Both the position numbers and the translations under genes were made by a program. Of a stretch of DNA of 64,000 nt, positions 25,201 through 36,459 are shown piece by piece. The DNA comes from Clavulina sp. PMI_390 (lineage: Eukaryota > Basidiomycota > Agaricomycetes > Cantharellales > Hydnaceae): the NCBI GenBank assembly GCA_015039315.1, contig WIDE01000006.1:366585-430584 (forward strand). The letters run 5' to 3'. The notes below the pieces were generated by a model, which had not been told where the DNA came from, made no database searches, and was given only the letters and a program-made list of their open reading frames with translations. Each line of letters starts with the position of its first letter. Positions within the stretch are counted from its first letter, which is position 1.

Positions 25201-25853
25201 CTTCATGAGGTCATTTACGGACTTCATTGGTTGACCTTTCTTTGGTCCCTTGTCATTCTTTTTGGAAGCTTTCTTCGGTGAGAGACTCGAGGAGGATGCA
25301 GGGGGGTTAGAAGATGGTTTTGTGACAGTGACTATATGAGTTGTGAGTGGGCCGACAAGTACACTCGTTGAAGCAAATGGAAAGCTAAACTCACTTGGTG
25401 GCACAGGATCGGCCTCGCCCTCATCATCAGAATCTACAATACGGCGTCTTTTGTTACCTTTGGTGGCATTACTAGTACCTAATTTATGTCGTTAACACAG
25501 GAAAATATATAACTAAATCAGACACTTACTTGGAGCTACGTTCTCGGGTGATTTACGTTTCACCGATGTGGTCGGTGCATCTTGGCTAGAGGTAGGAGAT
25601 TCTAGATGCTCTCAATGAGTGTGGACTCATACTTCAAGCATGATGCTGTGGAAAGGCATATACCAATACCGGCATCGTCTGCTGTGACTTGACTCGAGCT
25701 GGCCACAGGCGGCACATCGACCTCCATCGCGTCGGCATCAGAAGGAAGCTGGGGAGAAGGCTCGGGTATGGCTTGTTTCGCTTTCTTGCTGCGATTCCAC
25801 ATCTGATTTAGGTTAGATTGTTGAGATGGTGCTGACTTGGTGGATGGCGGCAT
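22249..25853 (-). CDS. CDC9: ATP-dependent DNA ligase I (Cdc9/LIG1 type)
   Basis: Seals nicks during lagging-strand replication and excision repair. The N-terminus ([19 protein letters not shown]) includes QSNLNQMW, a plausible PCNA-binding box (Q-x-x-L-x-x-aromatic-like). A long disordered, acidic and lysine-rich nuclear tail follows (about 25750-25200). The helical DNA-binding domain spans about 24960-23850. The adenylation domain has the active-site motif [11 protein letters not shown] (lysine near 23735), then [28 protein letters not shown] and EGLMVKMI. The OB-fold part has [19 protein letters not shown], then [15 protein letters not shown] and [16 protein letters not shown]. The C-terminus ends [10 protein letters not shown]. 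Length and motif order are those of a full eukaryotic ligase I. The ATG at 25853 has a strong context (tccaccATGc). In-frame upstream codons are discussed as a finding. Confidence 0.9.
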
Positions 25854-26331
25854 GGTGGAGAAAGATCTGAGTGCCGAGACGCGTTTGTTGAGGGCGAGAT
25901 TCAGAGCAGAGATGCAAAGACAGACCCTAGAGATTTCTGACGTGCAACTGGGGGTACACGATGTAGGCGAAGAAGGCCAAAAGGCGCACCCACGACGCGT
26001 CGCGCGAGAGCAGCAATGGTGGTGGCTGTGTGGGGTAGCGGTGCCAAACAAGTCACGCGCGTTTGGCCCTGTGCGTCCCAGGTTACCCCATATGGTAGTT
26101 CCTGTCCGTGTGGTGTCGCCCCCAATAGTCACGTCCTAGGAAAACTATTCACCCAGAAGTTATTCAGCACATGTGTCTTTCTCGAGTGACCTCGGCAGGG
26201 GCGGGCCACTACCCGCGCCCGAGTTTTCCCCGTCCATAAATACATTGAGGGCAGATCCATCCCTCCCAATTGTTTCCCAATTCCCTACTTTATCGCCCTT
26301 TCACCACTCGACGACGCGCTAGGCAGCGATA
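25854..26331. promoter_or_regulatory. Bidirectional promoter, DNA ligase I / GH31 copy 3
   Basis: This 478-bp region lies between divergent start codons. On the plus side a TATA-like element (cataaata, 26235-26242) sits about 90 bp before the GH31 ATG, and a pyrimidine-rich leader follows. No TATA box is evident on the ligase side, as expected for a housekeeping gene. Part of this region is also open in frame upstream of the ligase ATG. Confidence 0.55.
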
Positions 26332-29328
26332 ATGAAGTTCACTGACGGCCTGTGGCTCCTCAAAGACGGTGTCAAGCCTGGCTATGCCCTTGATGTTCAA
26401 TCTGTCAAGATCGACGATGCCACTTCCTCTGTCAAGCTCGGCGTCGCGGGCAAGTGGATCAAGCACAGAGGAGACACCCTATATGGCCCCCTGCTCGACA
26501 TTAGCCTAACTGTCCCCGCAGAAGGCATTATTGGTGTCAAGACTGAGCACAAAATTGTACGCTTCCCATTTCACAAACCCTCCTCCACAAATCCCCCAAT
26601 GAATCGAATCACCAGGGCATCACCAGCAAAGGCCCAAGTGCTGAACTCTTCCCTGGAGGTCCTCCTCCAAAACATACTGCTTCGATCGTCCAGTCGGGCG
26701 ATGAAGTGACCATCGATGCCGGTTCCATGACCGCCACGATAAACACCAAACAGCACGCATATGGCATCCAGTTCGCCACCAAGGCCACCGGAAAGCTGCT
26801 GACTGCTAGCGGGTACAAGGCTCAGGTACGTGCCGATTTACCTACGGACAAATAGCCTCTCGTAACGTTTCCCGCCCGTCCCGTAGGCTATCATGGATAT
26901 CCCATACAAGTGGACAATGAACACTGCAGGGAACACAAGCTGCATGACCACCGATCGTGAATCAAACCCACACCCTCCTACTCCTCCCCCTACCGTCAAA
27001 TACACTCTGAACGAGCTGCAGCTGAGCGCAGGCGAGCTTATATACGGCCTTGGCGAGCAGTTCGGGCCGTTCGTCAAGAACGGGCAGGTTCGTTAATTTC
27101 CTCGAGGCGAATCATCCACGCTCCAATTGATTCATCAATTCATCTCGTCTCTGCACCTATCCAGGTCGTGTCAATGTGGAACCGCGATGGTGGCACATCC
27201 TCTGAGCAAGCCTACAAATGCGTTCCCTTCTTCATCTCTAACAGGGGATACGGTATTTTCGTCGACGAGCGCGGGGAAGTTGAATTCGAGGTGGGCGTCG
27301 AAAAAGCCTCGCGTGTCGGTATTAGCGTCCCCGGCAGCAGCCTTCAGTACTACATCATCCATGGCCCCACTCCACTCGCGATTCTGGAGCGCTATACTCT
27401 TTTGACTGGCCGGCCCGCCCTTCCACCGACATGGACATTTGGTCTCTGGCTCAGTACGAGCTTCACAACCAGCTATGATGAGAAGACGGTGTCAGGATTC
27501 CTGGAGGGCATGCGCCAGCGTGACTGCAACGTTCGCGTCTTCCATTTCGATTGCTTCTGGATGAAGAAGTATCAATGGTGAGATTGGGCGTATCCTCGCC
27601 CCGATTATCATTATCCCTTAGCTATCTGCTCTCGTCGATTTTAGGTGTGACTTCACTTTCGACCCAGACATGTTCCCTGACCCCGCCGCCTACCTCTCCT
27701 CCATCAAGAAAGAGTTCGGCGTAAATGTCTGCGTATGGAGTACGTGACTCCGTGGCGATAGAGTATGCTCTGGACTAACTGTTCCCTTACAGTCAACTCG
27801 TATATCGGGGCTATGTCACCGCTTTATGACGAAGGGATCAAGGGCGGCTACTTCATCAAGCGCACGAACGGTGATGTCTGGGTACGCATGCATGACCAGC
27901 TTTTCCGCGCCGTCCAGAACGCTGATCCACTTGTTTATTATTTCACGCAGGGCTGGGACCAATGGCAACCTGGTCTCGCCATCGTCGACTTCACTAACCC
28001 AGAAGCGTGCAAGTGGTACGCTGACAAGCTGCACAAACTCATCGATCTTGGTGTGGATTGCTTCAAGACCGATTTCGGCGAGCGCATTCCACACATCGGT
28101 GTCACCTTCCATGACGGGAGTGATCCAAGCAAGATGCACAATGCGTATACCTTCTTGTACAACAAGCTGGTCTTTGGTGTCCTCGAAGAGAGACTAGGAA
28201 AGGACGCCGCGACCGTGTTTGCACGAAGTGCTGCTGCTGGTGGGCAGCGTTTCCCTGTGGCGAGTCTGCCGTCTGCACTACAGAACTGCATTGTATGCGT
28301 GTATCTGATTCCGTTTCTCTAGCACTGGGGAGGTGATTGCGAGAGTACATTCGAGGCGATGGCTGAGACGATGCGTGGTGGACTGAGTCTGACGGCTTCC
28401 GGCTTCGGCTTCACCAGCCACGACATCGGCGGCTTTGAGGTACGATCCTCAATAATATTCTGAGACAAATCGATCTTGCTCACATACTTTGAACGCCGCA
28501 TAGGGCACACCTCCTGCTCACATCTACATGCGATGGGTTGCGTATGGTCTCTTCTCATCGCACTCTCGTCTGCACGGCAGCTCGTCCTATCGAGTCCCCT
28601 GGAACTACAGCGAGGATGCGGCCAAAGTTCTAGCCAAGTTCCTCGATGCAAAACATCGCATCATGCCCTACCTGTATGGCGAAGTATGTCCTCTTGTCTT
28701 CTTCTACCAATCTCATTCGCGTATTTATTGAATACCTGTACTCCTTTCACCTATCCAGGCCATCAAAGCGCATACTCTTGGGCACCCTGTCCAGCGAGCC
28801 ATGTTCTTTGACTTCCCTTCGGATCGCAACGTTGGCTATCTGGACCAGCAGTTCATGTTTGGCTCCTCCCTCCTCGTCGCCCCTCCCTTCGTCCTTGACA
28901 CTGAAGAGACAGAGTTTTACCTTCCCTCTGGCACCTGGACCTCGTTCTGGAACCCCGAAGATGTTATCTCTGGGCCTGCCTGGGTGCGCCGCAAGGTTGC
29001 ATACGATGATTTGCCTGTGTTCGTCAAGGAGGACTCTATCCTTCCCCTAGGGAAGTCTGGTTTGGGCCGCCCTGATTACGACTATACCGAGGAGCTGGAA
29101 GTCCGAGTGTACGGTCTTGAGAAGGAAGGCTCTGCCGCAACGATCGATATCCCAAGTGGAAAGGGCAAGGGCAAGGCTGCGACGTTGACCGCGACGAACA
29201 AGGGTGGCAAGCTCGAGCTTGCGGTGTCAGAGGGCTCACTGAAGGGTAGCTGGACCTTGTCGCTTATCCGTGGAGGAAAGGTTGTAGGGACAACTTCTGC
29301 GCAGGGAGTGCATGGTGTCATTGGTTAA
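26332..29328 (+). CDS. Alpha-xylosidase, GH31 (YicI type), divergent copy 3
   Basis: Third alpha-xylosidase, on the opposite strand to copies 1 and 2. It starts MKFTDGLWLLKDGVKPGYAL and has the N-terminal beta-sandwich block EGIIGVKTEHKIV. Further blocks are GELIYGLGEQFGPFVKNGQ, MWNRDGGTSSEQAYKCVPFF, RPALPPTWTFGLWLSTSF, CDFTFDPDMFPDPAAYLSS, IKGGYFIKR, DCFKTDFGERIPHIG (nucleophile Asp near 28072), WGGDCESTFEAMAETMRGG (acid/base Asp), and VRRKVAYDDLPVFVKEDSIL. It ends HGVIG at 29328. Introns are about 50-75 nt; the one at about 27880-27950 happens to stay open and could be mistaken for coding. Codon third positions look richer in C/G than in copies 1 and 2, which may mark higher expression. No signal peptide is visible. 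Confidence 0.9.
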
Positions 29329-29805
29329 GGTTTAGGTGGCTTTCAATGACCTTAGCTTCAAGTATCTCTGTTAGCAGTGTTCAAAATTTCGATGTACCTG
29401 TACATGTAGTGATGAGCTCAACAAAGAGGACTTATTGTTTTGTATATCTGACCGTGAGAACTGGTGGCACCTCACTTGCCGTGACTCAGAAGACATGCAC
29501 CGTGCATCTTGAAACAGCCTTTTTGGCGTAGTTCTGACATCAAATTTCGGTGTCGATCTCTGTGGATTTGAGCTTCAGTTTGCATGCGATCAAGCATCTC
29601 CCCAGCCGGCATTCCAATCCCTAATACTTCCCTTCGACCACCATTCGCTTTGCAGCTCTCAGTCTTGCCTCAGAACAATTGCTCCGAAATACTACCCCAT
29701 ACATTCACTTGGATCCAGCTTTCTTGAACCATTTCTCATCGGGTCTGCCCCTGACATCCATCTGTCAATTCACATCGGTCTCCCCACCCGTTGTTGTCCA
29801 CTCAG
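29329..29805. other. Intergenic, 3' flank of GH31 copy 3 and promoter of the next gene
   Basis: No open frame or repeat of note. The stretch before 29806 is pyrimidine-rich (29690-29800), as is usual for fungal promoters and 5' leaders. No clear TATA box. Confidence 0.45.
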
Positions 29806-30574
29806 ATGAATCTATATCGCTACGTCGAGGAAGACTCCTCGAATCTTGGTGAAACAGTATATAAAGAGGTCAACAATCGGTTGCCTCCTTACAAAGTCAG
29901 CGCCCTCATCGAGGGACGCACGGAACAGTATGGCGTGTACCAAATCACCCAGCGGGGCAAGGTTGTCGCAGTGCTTGATTTTGCCATCCCAGGAGGGATT
30001 ATTACCTTTGAACCTCATGGATTGATGGCAATGGGGTTGTTTTTAGATTATGCTGCCGTGAACCGCGAGTGAGTCACTGATTCTGCGGTCGACTTCTTTT
30101 CATGTCACCGCATCATTGACATATGCCATATCATATCTCAACCCTTTGCGTGACCCAATGATTTATTTGCGTAGGAAGTATACCAGGACATTCACTTGGA
30201 GTAAAACCCCCTTCACTTGGACGCTTTACCCTAAGTTGGGACCTACACAAACGGCACGCCATTCACCGCTCTTTGTACCAACTTGTCTCGTCTGACCTGC
30301 AGCTTTTCTCGCCTGTAGATTTTCGAGTGCGTAGAAGGTAGCTCAGGGGGAGTAGTTGCTGCGTATTCGGTGAGCGAGCTATACTGACCGTTCGTAGTGG
30401 GCCATAAGACCCGACAGATTCTTACCTTCCTTCGTGCACTCGCAGCCAGACAAGGACCAGCCGGTGGAGGGGAAGACGAGAGGAGTTTTCAGGATTTCTG
30501 AAGGGTGCGAAACGTTCATGCTCGGTAGGTGCCTTATAAAAACCGTCTGCCGAGATCTGATCCTCGTTCAATAG
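29806..30574 (+). CDS. Small protein resembling the DUF6593 family
   Basis: The first exon runs from ATG 29806 (MNLYRYVEEDSSNLGETVYK) to a donor near 30070; it has the 'G-x-VVAVLDF...IITF' pattern. A 107-nt intron with acceptor at about 30174 leads to REKYTRTFTWSKTPFTWTLY, which resembles the 'FTA-DG-xYKW' block of DUF6593 proteins. Two further short introns, with CTGAC branch sites, join ECVEGSSGG and a last exon with GVFRISEGCETFMLGRCLIK, ending at TAG 30574. DUF6593 proteins are small, mostly basidiomycete proteins of unknown function. The pattern match is by eye, so the family name is tentative; the gene itself is fairly well supported by frame continuity over four exons. Confidence 0.5.
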
Positions 30575-30894
30575 AACTTATATGTGCTCTCATCATCTGT
30601 CGACACAATATGAAGTTCTACAATGGCTGATTCGTTTGCGACTGGCGGTAACCTTTACGAAATTGCTTGCGATTAGGTGTTTGTTGAGAGTATCAGCAAC
30701 ACCAATAGGTTATTATGCGCTCCGTCTTGTTAGGCCCAGCGCGGCACAGTAAATAATCCTAGTCCTGTCATAAAGGCTGACAACATGTACATATTACAAC
30801 ATATTCCAGCCGACTAGTGCATCCATCCAACCTGGTAACTCCCATAATCCAGTTAGTTATCAGTCCTTGCGTTGGACAGTGAATATCTGGTCGA
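30575..30894. other. Short convergent intergenic region
   Basis: This 320-bp region between two converging genes should hold both 3' UTRs. Nothing else was recognised. Confidence 0.45.
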
Positions 30895-33421
30895 CTACCG
30901 GCCTGTTGCAAGTGCAAATTCCTTAGAGTTGAGGAATTTGATTGCTTCGGATCTCCAGTCATCCTTGACAATGGTCATGTTTCCGGAGCGAATTTGAAGC
31001 GTGGATCTCCAATTGGCATCATACATCGGCCAATCAGGGACTAAATCCAACGCGATAGAATCAACAAAGGGGCGATGGCAGCAGCGACATCAGCACTCAC
31101 CTTCCGGCCCATTGGGATCCAAATTGGCAGCAAATCGAATCCAGGCTCTGCTCATTGCCCGGGACACCCCACCTTCCTCTGAGTCTTCTTCAGCCATTTT
31201 TGCAAAGGCTGTGGAGAAGAGATTGGGATATGTGAGTAAAGAGCTAATCGGCTATGAATCGGGGCGAGAATGTGATTACGGACCCGCTGGTACCTCAGCA
31301 GAGTGGTACACTCCCCACCAGTTGGGTGCTCCCCTGGTCGTGGTCGGCTGACGATAGTGATAGCTCCAGATTGGGGACTTTCTCCTGTCCAGCGCGGCCA
31401 TCATCTTTTCAGCAAGATTCTGCTTGGCTCCATCTATTGCCCCAACTTGGAATTCGAGCTGAAGCCTGCGGCCGCTCTCGAACAAGAGATCGCCTTTGTA
31501 CGACGCAGCACGTTTGAACTGATTAGATTCAAGCGGTTCGAAGATGCGATCGGAAGGATCTAGTTCAAAATCCGTTGGAGCAACCGAGGGGTTGGCGTAA
31601 GGAGCACCCTCTGAGGGGACGTCAGGATACCGTTCCAGAAGGGTATCAATCAGTTCATCCGACAAGTTTGCTGGGTTGTACCCCCATACCCCTACAAGGA
31701 ATGCCGCGTTATAAATATAAGCACGGGGAACGTGAGCGAGAGACAAGTGCGCACGTTGGAGCCACTCTTTGAAGCCAGCAGTAGACTGGAGGGTGCGGCC
31801 TTCCGTGGTCATTGCGGGACCCTCATCGAGAACAGTGCCTGAACGATGCAAAGAGTCAGATCGACGAAAGAGAGCGAAGATTTGGCATTTCTGATATGGA
31901 AGAACTGATTTCATACCAATGATAGTGGGTATTTTTGCGACTTTCCCATTTCTTAACGCCTCAGTGGGATACATTCGGTGGAAATCACCATCCTGGACTG
32001 GCATCCAAGGATTCGAGTAAGCCGCAGGCTTCTGGCGGGACATGTTCATCCAGTTCTGAGCTACTAAGTTGAGTGATGCTGCTGGGATAGCTCGCAAGCA
32101 TTCCAAGGAGTCCCCGTCGTACAGGCTGAGATCATCGTTCGGTCCGCACTCGACGCCGCTGAGGAAGCGTTCGTACGTCGCCTGCCACTGTTCTGGAGGT
32201 GTAACTGGGACACTAAGGTGGAAAGGTAAGATGTTGCAGAGCTATGAGATGGGGGATAGTCCATACCCAGAGGTTGCACCAGATTCCATGATTGCTGCCC
32301 TGAAGAGATTACGAGGGACGAATTTCTCAGCTGCAAGATGTGCACCAACGGCGATGGCGCCTGCGCTCTGGCCGAATACAGTCACCTGGCCACCAATCAG
32401 CCAGAGATAGCGGAGGTCTGGGAGGGCTGAATACATACCTGCTTAGGATCGCCTCCGAAATAGCTGATGTGTTTTTGAATCCACTCTAGGGCAAGCCGCT
32501 GATCAAGATAACCAAGATTAAGACCAGTATCCTTTTTGCTCTTCGCTCGTTCAGCAATATCTCCTGAGCCCAAGAAGCCAAATACGTTGACTCGCTGGGA
32601 GATAAGCACGTTAATGTGGAGATACTGGCGCAGTTGGGTAAATCAACATACGTAGTTCATCGACACGAAAATTACTGGAGTGTCCTACACCAACAAGCCC
32701 GATTAGCTGCGTGCAATCGCGCAAGGGATGCGCGCGTACTATGAGTTGGCTTTGAGCCACGAGCTGCTGTCCGTCATACCACTTGGAGGCACCGTTCTCC
32801 CAGCCGCCTCCATAGATCCACACCATGACGGGCAGAGGTTCATCGCTCGTATCACTTGGTGGAGCAGCAGCATTAATAGACGCAATAAGTATCGTTTTCC
32901 CAGATGGCTCACCTCTCAGGATCGATGACCGGCCTAACGATATTGAGTGTCAGACAATCCTCTGATATCTCCCCAGGCGTCAAATCTTCTGGTGGGCCGC
33001 GCTGATGTTTACGAAGTTAGACGAGTCTAGTGAAATCGATGGCATCGATACTGACGTTTAGAGGCTGCATACAGCTGGGCCCATAGTCAGAAGCATCGAC
33101 AACGCGAGACTCGTCCTCTGGCACTGGGAGTGGAGGATGGAAGCGAAGCTTGCCCAGTGGAGGAGTGGCAAAGGGTATGCCTAAGATTGCCCACCAAGGA
33201 ATTAATAGGTATAGATTCGAGATAGCTTCATTCTTTGACTCGCCATAGTATTTTTCTTGTTCAAAGGTCTGCTGGTCCACAGTGACTGGGGCTCTCACGC
33301 CAACCACACGCCCAGCTGGCCCAGCGTCCACACCGGGTCGCTCCCAGAGGAAGTTATAGTGAGGATGGAACTTGAGCCCTAGATAGGTGGCCACAGCCAA
33401 GAGCTGCATAAGTGAGGGCAT
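30895..33421 (-). CDS. Type-B carboxylesterase / cholinesterase-family lipase
   Basis: Alpha/beta-hydrolase of the type-B carboxylesterase family. The start at 33421 (MPSLMQLLAVATYLGLKF) looks like a short secretion signal; an in-frame ATG-like extension to 33511 gives no signal and was rejected. Blocks: GIPFATPPLGKLRFHPP, YGPSCMQPLN, VMVWIYGGGWENGAS (oxyanion-hole glycines), VNVFGFLGSGD, LGYLDQRLALEWIQKHISYF, GGDPKQ, then VTVFGQSAGAIAVGAHL with the nucleophile Ser in G-Q-S-A-G (near 32365). The catalytic His is likely in WWGVYHSAEVP (near 31295). The last exon, from about 31038, ends EFALATGR at 30895. There are about six introns. The length, roughly 650 residues, is usual. The substrate cannot be told from sequence. 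Confidence 0.85.
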
Positions 33422-34082
33422 ATTGACAAAGTTGTTGCGGTTGGAAGGAGCGTGGTATTCGTGCCCAACCCAGCGGCGTTGCGGCTCTCTGAGAGCTGAA
33501 AGTACTCTCACGAGCTAGGAGAGAGGCTTGAAGTTTGCGTAGAGGTGCTAGTAGAGTGTAAAATATGCCAGCAAGATGGTAGTGGTCTCCAGAATCGGCG
33601 CCTGCAATGATGGCTGTTGATATATATCGTGGGAAATATGGGTTGATGAGGGCGAATCCGGCGATTATTCCTTCGCACTTTCCGCACCCCAAGCGGCTGA
33701 CTACAGCTCTGACTACCCGTTGATGAACTATTCGATAATTGTGCATATTCAGTATCCAGGAACTGCCTATCCTACGATTGTGTTCCAATAAGTGATTGGG
33801 AATCGAGATGAGCTGGTGGCAGCTGGGATTCCGTGAGCAGCGCAATCGTACGCGACTTTGACAGAGAGGTTCAGTCGTTCTTATTGATCCCGCTTTCGAT
33901 TTTGCTCTCAACCACTTGCACGCTTCTTGCTGCTAATTGGGCAGGGTATAAAATCATCAGGCTAACTCTTGGCAGAACATTGTGGCAAATTTCCTCCTGC
34001 GCGAGACCACGAAGTGTGAATACATCTGATAACACATGGGTCCCGAATTATGGATGATACAGTCAAAGAGTGGATAGATGCT
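33422..34082. other. Intergenic, upstream of the carboxylesterase
   Basis: Minus-strand open stretches continue here (to 33911), but they lack start context, splice support and family similarity. A TATA-like 'ggtataaaat' lies at 33947-33956 on the plus strand, with no gene attached. Nothing else was seen. Confidence 0.4.
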
Positions 34083-34698
34083 TTAAGTCGTCCTCTTCTT
34101 GATGGGTGCTGCCCGGGCTTCGGACTTGATTCTTTTGATTTCATCGAGGATCGGGAAGCCTAAGATCAGGGTCGCGGTGAGGTAGAGACCCTATCAAGGA
34201 GAAGAGAGTAATGAGCCAATCATTCACACAAGACTCATCGAATTAACGAAACGCCAGCGCCAAAAAGGCAGCCGGAACAAAATAGTATCTGCTAGTTTCA
34301 AGCTACGACCATAGGACAAGGACTCACCAGCGTAACGGCATCAATGTCCACATCGCTCAATAGGTTGTATGCAAGGCTCGTCTCGTAGAAGTGTACCACA
34401 ATAATGGAATACCAAAGCCATTGTGCTGCAATGCGCAAATACCCCCCAAACGGTACGCCGAGCCCAAGGAGACTGAAGGCAGCCTCAGGTCCATTCCCCA
34501 GGTAGTAAACGCCCCAGAAAATGGCACTGCTGAAGAGGCTCATCCCAATTGGAAGGGAAAACGTCCGCACCCGGGGCTTGTTGAGCTTCGTGGGAGCCTG
34601 TGTCAAACCATATCATTCAGCACACACGAATCATGCGCTTAACGGGCTCGAGCCAAGTCCGCCAAATTTTGATGCTTAACATCACCTTGACGCACCAT
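34083..34698 (-). CDS. Small multi-pass membrane protein, TMEM254-like
   Basis: The main exon (about 34600-34333) reads APTKLNKPRVRTFSLPIG, then three hydrophobic segments (GMSLFSSAIFWGVYYLG, LLGLGVPFGGYL, WLWYSIIVVHFYETSLAYNL). After small introns come LQILFCSGCLFGAG and GLYLTATLILGFPILDEIK, ending with a basic tail (RAAPIKKRTT). The pattern 'LG-PFGxYL...H-xE-xxxAxxL...LQ-xxFGxxxL' is like TMEM254 family proteins; function unknown. The ATG at 34698 precedes the donor sequence gtgcgt, so translation may start with a one-codon exon (M then APTK) or use a later donor (MVRQGD then APTK); both keep frame. The exon between 34290 and 34245 is short and its donor (gtttcg) is weak. Confidence 0.5.
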
Positions 34699-35131
34699 TG
34701 TAGACCAAGGGAGGTGGTGTGCTGCGGTTGACTGAGAGATAGGAGAGTGGTGGGTGGGATGAGAGTGGACGACGTGTGAACTCGGATCTTCTTCGTGAGC
34801 TTCAGAGGAAGTTCCGAATCGCGAATTTGTCACGGTGACGTCTCGCGTTGACTTGAATTCTCACGCTTATCAGACTTGGCATTAACGAGGCAGTCGCAAG
34901 AGGATGTTCCAATGCCATTATTTATTACATGCAACCTATAGCTGGTTGATTGGATGCGCGGGGTACAGTATGAAAGCGACAAGTAAATTTGGTAACAAGT
35001 CGGAGTCAGAGAAATATAGGGGGGAGGGGCATGGCAAATAGGACAATAGATAGACAATTCGTAGCGGGGGCTGGGTGAATGGGGAATGGGGGTGGGTATC
35101 GTTTGGAGCGAGTCTAAACACTTAGAACCGC

Positions 35132-35493
35132 CTAGTAGCGTCGGCGACGTCCCCAGCCTCCACCTCTGCGGCCCGTGGTCGTCGATGATGTTGTACGGGC
35201 TCTTCGGCGAGAACCACAGCGGCAGCAGATGATGTCGATGAAGAAGTTCCAGATTGCGAGTAGGACCTATGAACAAGAGAGAGCGATGCTTCAATATTTT
35301 TGATGCTTGATTCGAGACTAAACAGCGAACGACGTACAGTGGTAATACCCCCTACGATCGCCATGATCACTGAGGTGATAGCTGCGATGACGGCCTCGAT
35401 GGCGCGGCCAATAGCAGAAATGATAGAGCCCTGAGGATAAGTGAGAGGTCAGTCCAAAGGGATGTTGACGGCTGGAGGGGATTTACGCACCAT
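35132..35493 (-). CDS. Small Ile-rich/CRCGSRR protein, paralogue A
   Basis: Three exons. Exon 1 contributes only the ATG (35491-35493), followed at once by a 60-nt intron (gtgcgt...ctcag). Exon 2 (35430-35338) encodes GSIISAIGRAIEAVIAAI, then TSVIMAIVGGITT. Exon 3 (35266-35132) encodes VLLAIWNFFIDIICCRCGSR, then an Arg/Thr/Gly-rich tail ending GRRRRY. The product of about 75 residues would be a hydrophobic helical hairpin or membrane peptide, followed by a Cys triplet (CCRC) and a cationic tail. No biochemical role is known to me; similar small proteins are common in Agaricomycetes (recalled, not searched). TATA box at 35585-35593. Confidence 0.72.
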
Positions 35494-35584
35494 GATATTG
35501 TTTAGGTTAGATGTGTGGTATGAGAGGGTGAGTTTGCTTGGTGAGAGCTTGGTGAAGAGAGAGAGGGAGTCCTCGAGAACGTGT

Positions 35585-35593
35585 CCCTTTATA
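35585..35593 (-). promoter_or_regulatory. TATA box of paralogue A
   Basis: tataaaggg on the minus strand, about 92 bp before the ATG at 35493. A pyrimidine/CA-rich leader follows. A CRE-like tacgtcat lies upstream at 35628-35635. Confidence 0.6.
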
Positions 35594-35635
35594 CCACTGG
35601 AGGACCAGTTTGGGAGGCAGAAAAGACTACGTCAT

Positions 35636-36459
35636 GTGCACGTCGCGCAAGGATATTGTGGATGACCTGGGGTTTATCCGAGTGCGCAGGTGGACCAAGC
35701 TGAGCCACGCGAGACGACGTAGAGGATGATAATGAAGTCGGTGGAGCCATCCCTCATTTGAGGCCCTGGCGATGACGCGCTAGGTTCAAGGTAGGAGAAT
35801 CCTACCAGAATTGCAATTGAAAGAACGGAAGGGGTAAGATTGTTGTATACTATCCGCAGTTTTGCTTAGGCCTATCATACGATACAGTGAGGTCGAACAG
35901 ACATGTGGGGCCAGGGTTGGTGCAGGGGAGGTGGAGCCGAGGAGGAGCGCCACGTTCGCCAGACGGCTTTATTGCCATGACAGCCTGGTGTTGTCATCGC
36001 CTCCAAAAGCATACATTCCAGTATGTAGATGGCAGTGTAACTCAGCCACGCTTGTGGAGCAATAAACTCGTGGGTACGGTGCCAGAGTCTCTCGACGGCT
36101 CCGAGATTGGCTCTTCTACTTTTTATCCCTCCAAGAACGTTCCATCTTCTTAAAAATTAACAAAAAGTCACATTGAACAGAGAATCTCGGAAGACGCGGT
36201 GCGACTGCCGGTTGATAAGATCAAGGTCTAGATGTCTTAGGGGAGGAGCATGAACACAAGGTCCTGTTTTATTGCTTTGGATCCACCAACGATATACGAT
36301 TGCTTCACATATTATTATTCTGGATAATGTTATCAAGGGTATGGAGAGCCACTATAGCAGCGAATATGGAAGGCAGGGAGCCAGACGTGGCCGGACATGA
36401 TGCAGAAGGGGGAAGGGATGATGAAGGGTCGATAGCTGATTACGCGGCTTTCACCGCGA
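35636..36459. other. Intergenic, between paralogues A and B
   Basis: Upstream of A and downstream of B. Short open frames on the plus strand (35862-36150) have no family features. No repeat or RNA gene was recognised. Confidence 0.4.

Noticed and set aside
27880..27950. Read-through of an open intron in GH31 copy 3 as extra coding sequence
   Set aside because: Both paralogues splice at the same site, and the join restores the family block W-x-Q/D-WQPG.
34830..35294. 154-codon minus frame
   Set aside because: It lies in another frame of paralogue A's last exon and its 3' flank, and begins at a non-ATG codon.
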